A DNA stretch of 8,530 nt from an uncultured Lachnospiraceae bacterium. GTDB taxonomy: Bacteria > Bacillota > Clostridia > Lachnospirales > Lachnospiraceae. Made by a program: the position numbers and the translations under genes. Location of the stretch: assembly GCA_958444395.1 (NCBI GenBank), contig CAUCOL010000063.1, forward strand, positions 1 through 8,530. The letters run 5' to 3'. Below the pieces are notes generated by a model. That model searched no databases. It was not told the DNA's origin and saw only the letters and a program-made list of their open reading frames with translations. Below are positions 7,702-8,530 of this stretch, piece by piece (the first letter of the stretch is position 1; every line of letters starts with the position of its first letter).

Positions 7702-8040
7702 GTACATAGAAATAAAATCAATGAACAGAACACGAGTTTCTGATCTGATGTAGCAAAGAGAACTGTCGGTTGGTGTGAGACAGCATACAGGACGGAAACT
7801 TATCCTCTGAGAGATGTGCACTGAAATGATCGAATCAGATTTACGTTAAGTGTCACCGGATTTCCCCCGTTACAGGGAAGCTTGTTACAGCCGCATCTGG
7901 GGAGTTTTTGATACGGCATGATGAGGCAGAGCGGTCATGAATGCATGGCAAATAAAGTGGTAACGCGGAAGTTATATCAGCTTTCGTCTTTGTGTAAAGA
8001 TAGATAGTATCGATACACAGGGATGGAAGCTGTTTTTTTT
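7702..8040 (+). promoter_or_regulatory. T-box riboswitch leader controlling cstA
   Basis: This tRNA-binding leader lets transcription continue when its tRNA is uncharged. Stem I can be traced: a base helix GUACAU/AUGUGC (7702-7707 with 7814-7819), a K-turn-like AAUGA (7720-7724) opposite AGAG, and the helix CAGA/UCUG (7726-7729 with 7806-7809). Above these are a specifier loop with GAGU on the 5' side (7734-7737), the AAAGAGAA motif (7755-7762) and the distal hairpin CUGUC/GACAG carrying the conserved loop GGUUGGUGUGA (7768-7778). A middle stem pairs 7836-7840 with 7895-7899 and encloses a UUCCC/GGGAA hairpin (7862-7879). The antiterminator pairs AUAAAG (7952-7957) with CUUUGU (7988-7993) and CGGAAG (7966-7971) with CUUUCG (7981-7986), leaving the 7-base bulge UGGUAAC (7958-7964). 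UGGU would pair with tRNA ending ACCA. The specifier codon lies within 7799-7804; AUC (Ile) is my slight preference, with CUU/UUA (Leu) and UAU (Tyr) open. Confidence 0.93.
7978..8040 (+). terminator. T-box regulated terminator
   Basis: An uninterrupted 18-bp stem (7978-7995 with 8015-8032, four G-U wobbles) is followed by eight Ts (8033-8040). Its 19-base loop contains a small GAUA/UAUC hairpin. Its left arm includes 7981-7993, the same bases used by both antiterminator helices, so the two structures exclude each other. It ends 24 bases before the cstA start codon and leaves the cstA ribosome site outside the stem, which points to control of transcription rather than of translation initiation. 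Confidence 0.95.
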
Positions 8041-8064
8041 CCAAGAGAATAGGAGGTAAAGGAA

Positions 8065-8530
8065 ATGAATGGATTAGTAATTGTATTGATCGCCATTGTA
8101 GTATTAGGTGGAGGATATCTGCTGTATGGCAGATGGCTCGCTAAGACATGGGGAATCGATGAAAAAGCCGAGACACCGGCACACAAGTTTGAAGACGGAG
8201 AGGACTATGTCCCATCTTCCAAGTTTACAGTATTTGCACACCAGTTTTCATCAATCGCAGGTGCAGGCCCTGTAACGGGACCAATCCTGGCATCTGTATT
8301 TGGATGGGTACCGGTTCTTTTATGGCTGATCGTTGGTGGACTTTTCTTCGGAGCAGTACAGGATTTTGGTGCCCTGTATGCATCTGTTAAGAATGAAGGA
8401 AAATCAATGGGAATGATCATTGAGAAGTACATAGGAAAGACCGGAAGAAAATTATTTATGTTATTCTGCTGGCTGTTTACTCTGCTGGTTATTGCAGCAT
8501 TTACAGATATGGTTGCCGGTACATTCAATG
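8065..8530 (+). CDS. cstA: CstA-family carbon starvation transporter (5' part; cut by window end)
   Basis: The first 155 codons of a polytopic membrane transporter, open at the window edge. The start ATG has an ideal AGGAGG (8051-8056) with 8-base spacing. A membrane helix is clear at residues about 3-22. A short polar stretch leads to the family signature FAHQFSSIAGAGPVTGPI (57-74), then FGWVPVLLWLIVGGLFFGAVQDFGAL (80-104) and ASVKNEGKSMG, all typical of CstA. Two or more further helices follow, including LFMLFCWLFTLLVIAAF near 133-149. Characterised relatives (E. coli CstA and BtsT) import pyruvate, and CstA has also been linked to peptide uptake; the substrate here is not determined by the sequence. 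The upstream T-box makes an amino-acid- or peptide-related role attractive. Only about a quarter to a third of a usual-length family protein is visible, so intactness and downstream partners are unknown. Confidence 0.95.
   Translation, partial: MNGLVIVLIAIVVLGGGYLLYGRWLAKTWGIDEKAETPAHKFEDGEDYVPSSKFTVFAHQFSSIAGAGPVTGPILASVFGWVPVLLWLIVGGLFFGAVQDFGALYASVKNEGKSMGMIIEKYIGKTGRKLFMLFCWLFTLLVIAAFTDMVAGTFN

Noticed and set aside
7869..7890. Direct repeat GTTACAG at 7869-7875 and 7884-7890
   Set aside because: Only seven bases and inside the structured T-box leader, where the second stem explains the region; no sign of a mobile element or array.
8205..8528. 107-codon minus-strand open frame at the window end
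   Set aside because: It lies wholly opposite the clear CstA coding frame, which has its own ribosome site and family signature. The reverse product has no recognisable features.

Overview
The window reads like a chromosomal segment of an anaerobic Firmicute, most probably Lachnospiraceae-like (Clostridia). I base this on the moderate GC, strong GAGG/AGGAGG ribosome sites, a CBS-domain family II pyrophosphatase, a secreted phosphoesterase with Lys-rich Ig-like repeats, and a tRNA-sensing T-box leader. All four genes are on the + strand. I saw no tRNA or rRNA genes, transposases, CRISPR array or phage genes.

Layout. (1) 32-2011 is a 659-residue cytosolic protein with a TPR-like N-terminus, a long acidic middle and a C-terminal domain that looks like a degenerate AAA+ ATPase. 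(2) After 56 bases comes ppaC (2068-3711), a Mn-dependent inorganic pyrophosphatase with an inserted CBS-DRTGG-CBS regulatory module. The two genes are probably co-transcribed. (3) 3712-3940 holds an 18-base palindrome, three 11-base-spaced hexamers resembling a Gram-positive Pho box, and a candidate promoter. (4) 3941-7534 (GTG start) encodes a 1197-residue exported CpdB/5'-nucleotidase-type phosphoesterase with a Ser/Ala/Gly-rich insert and about five Ig-like domains. (5) 7535-8064 contains a strong terminator, a sigma-A promoter and a complete T-box leader with mutually exclusive antiterminator and terminator. (6) 8065 to the window end is the start of cstA, a carbon-starvation-type pyruvate/peptide transporter, cut off by the window edge.

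How it fits together. Two genes handle phosphate: PPase removes pyrophosphate in the cytosol under adenine-nucleotide control, and the exported phosphoesterase scavenges phosphate and nucleosides from outside nucleotides, possibly under a Pho-type regulator. cstA is a separate unit whose expression should rise when a particular tRNA is uncharged, which links this transporter to amino-acid shortage. The most notable points are the T-box on cstA, with a variant bulge and an ambiguous specifier codon, and the uncharacterised TPR/pseudo-AAA+ protein.
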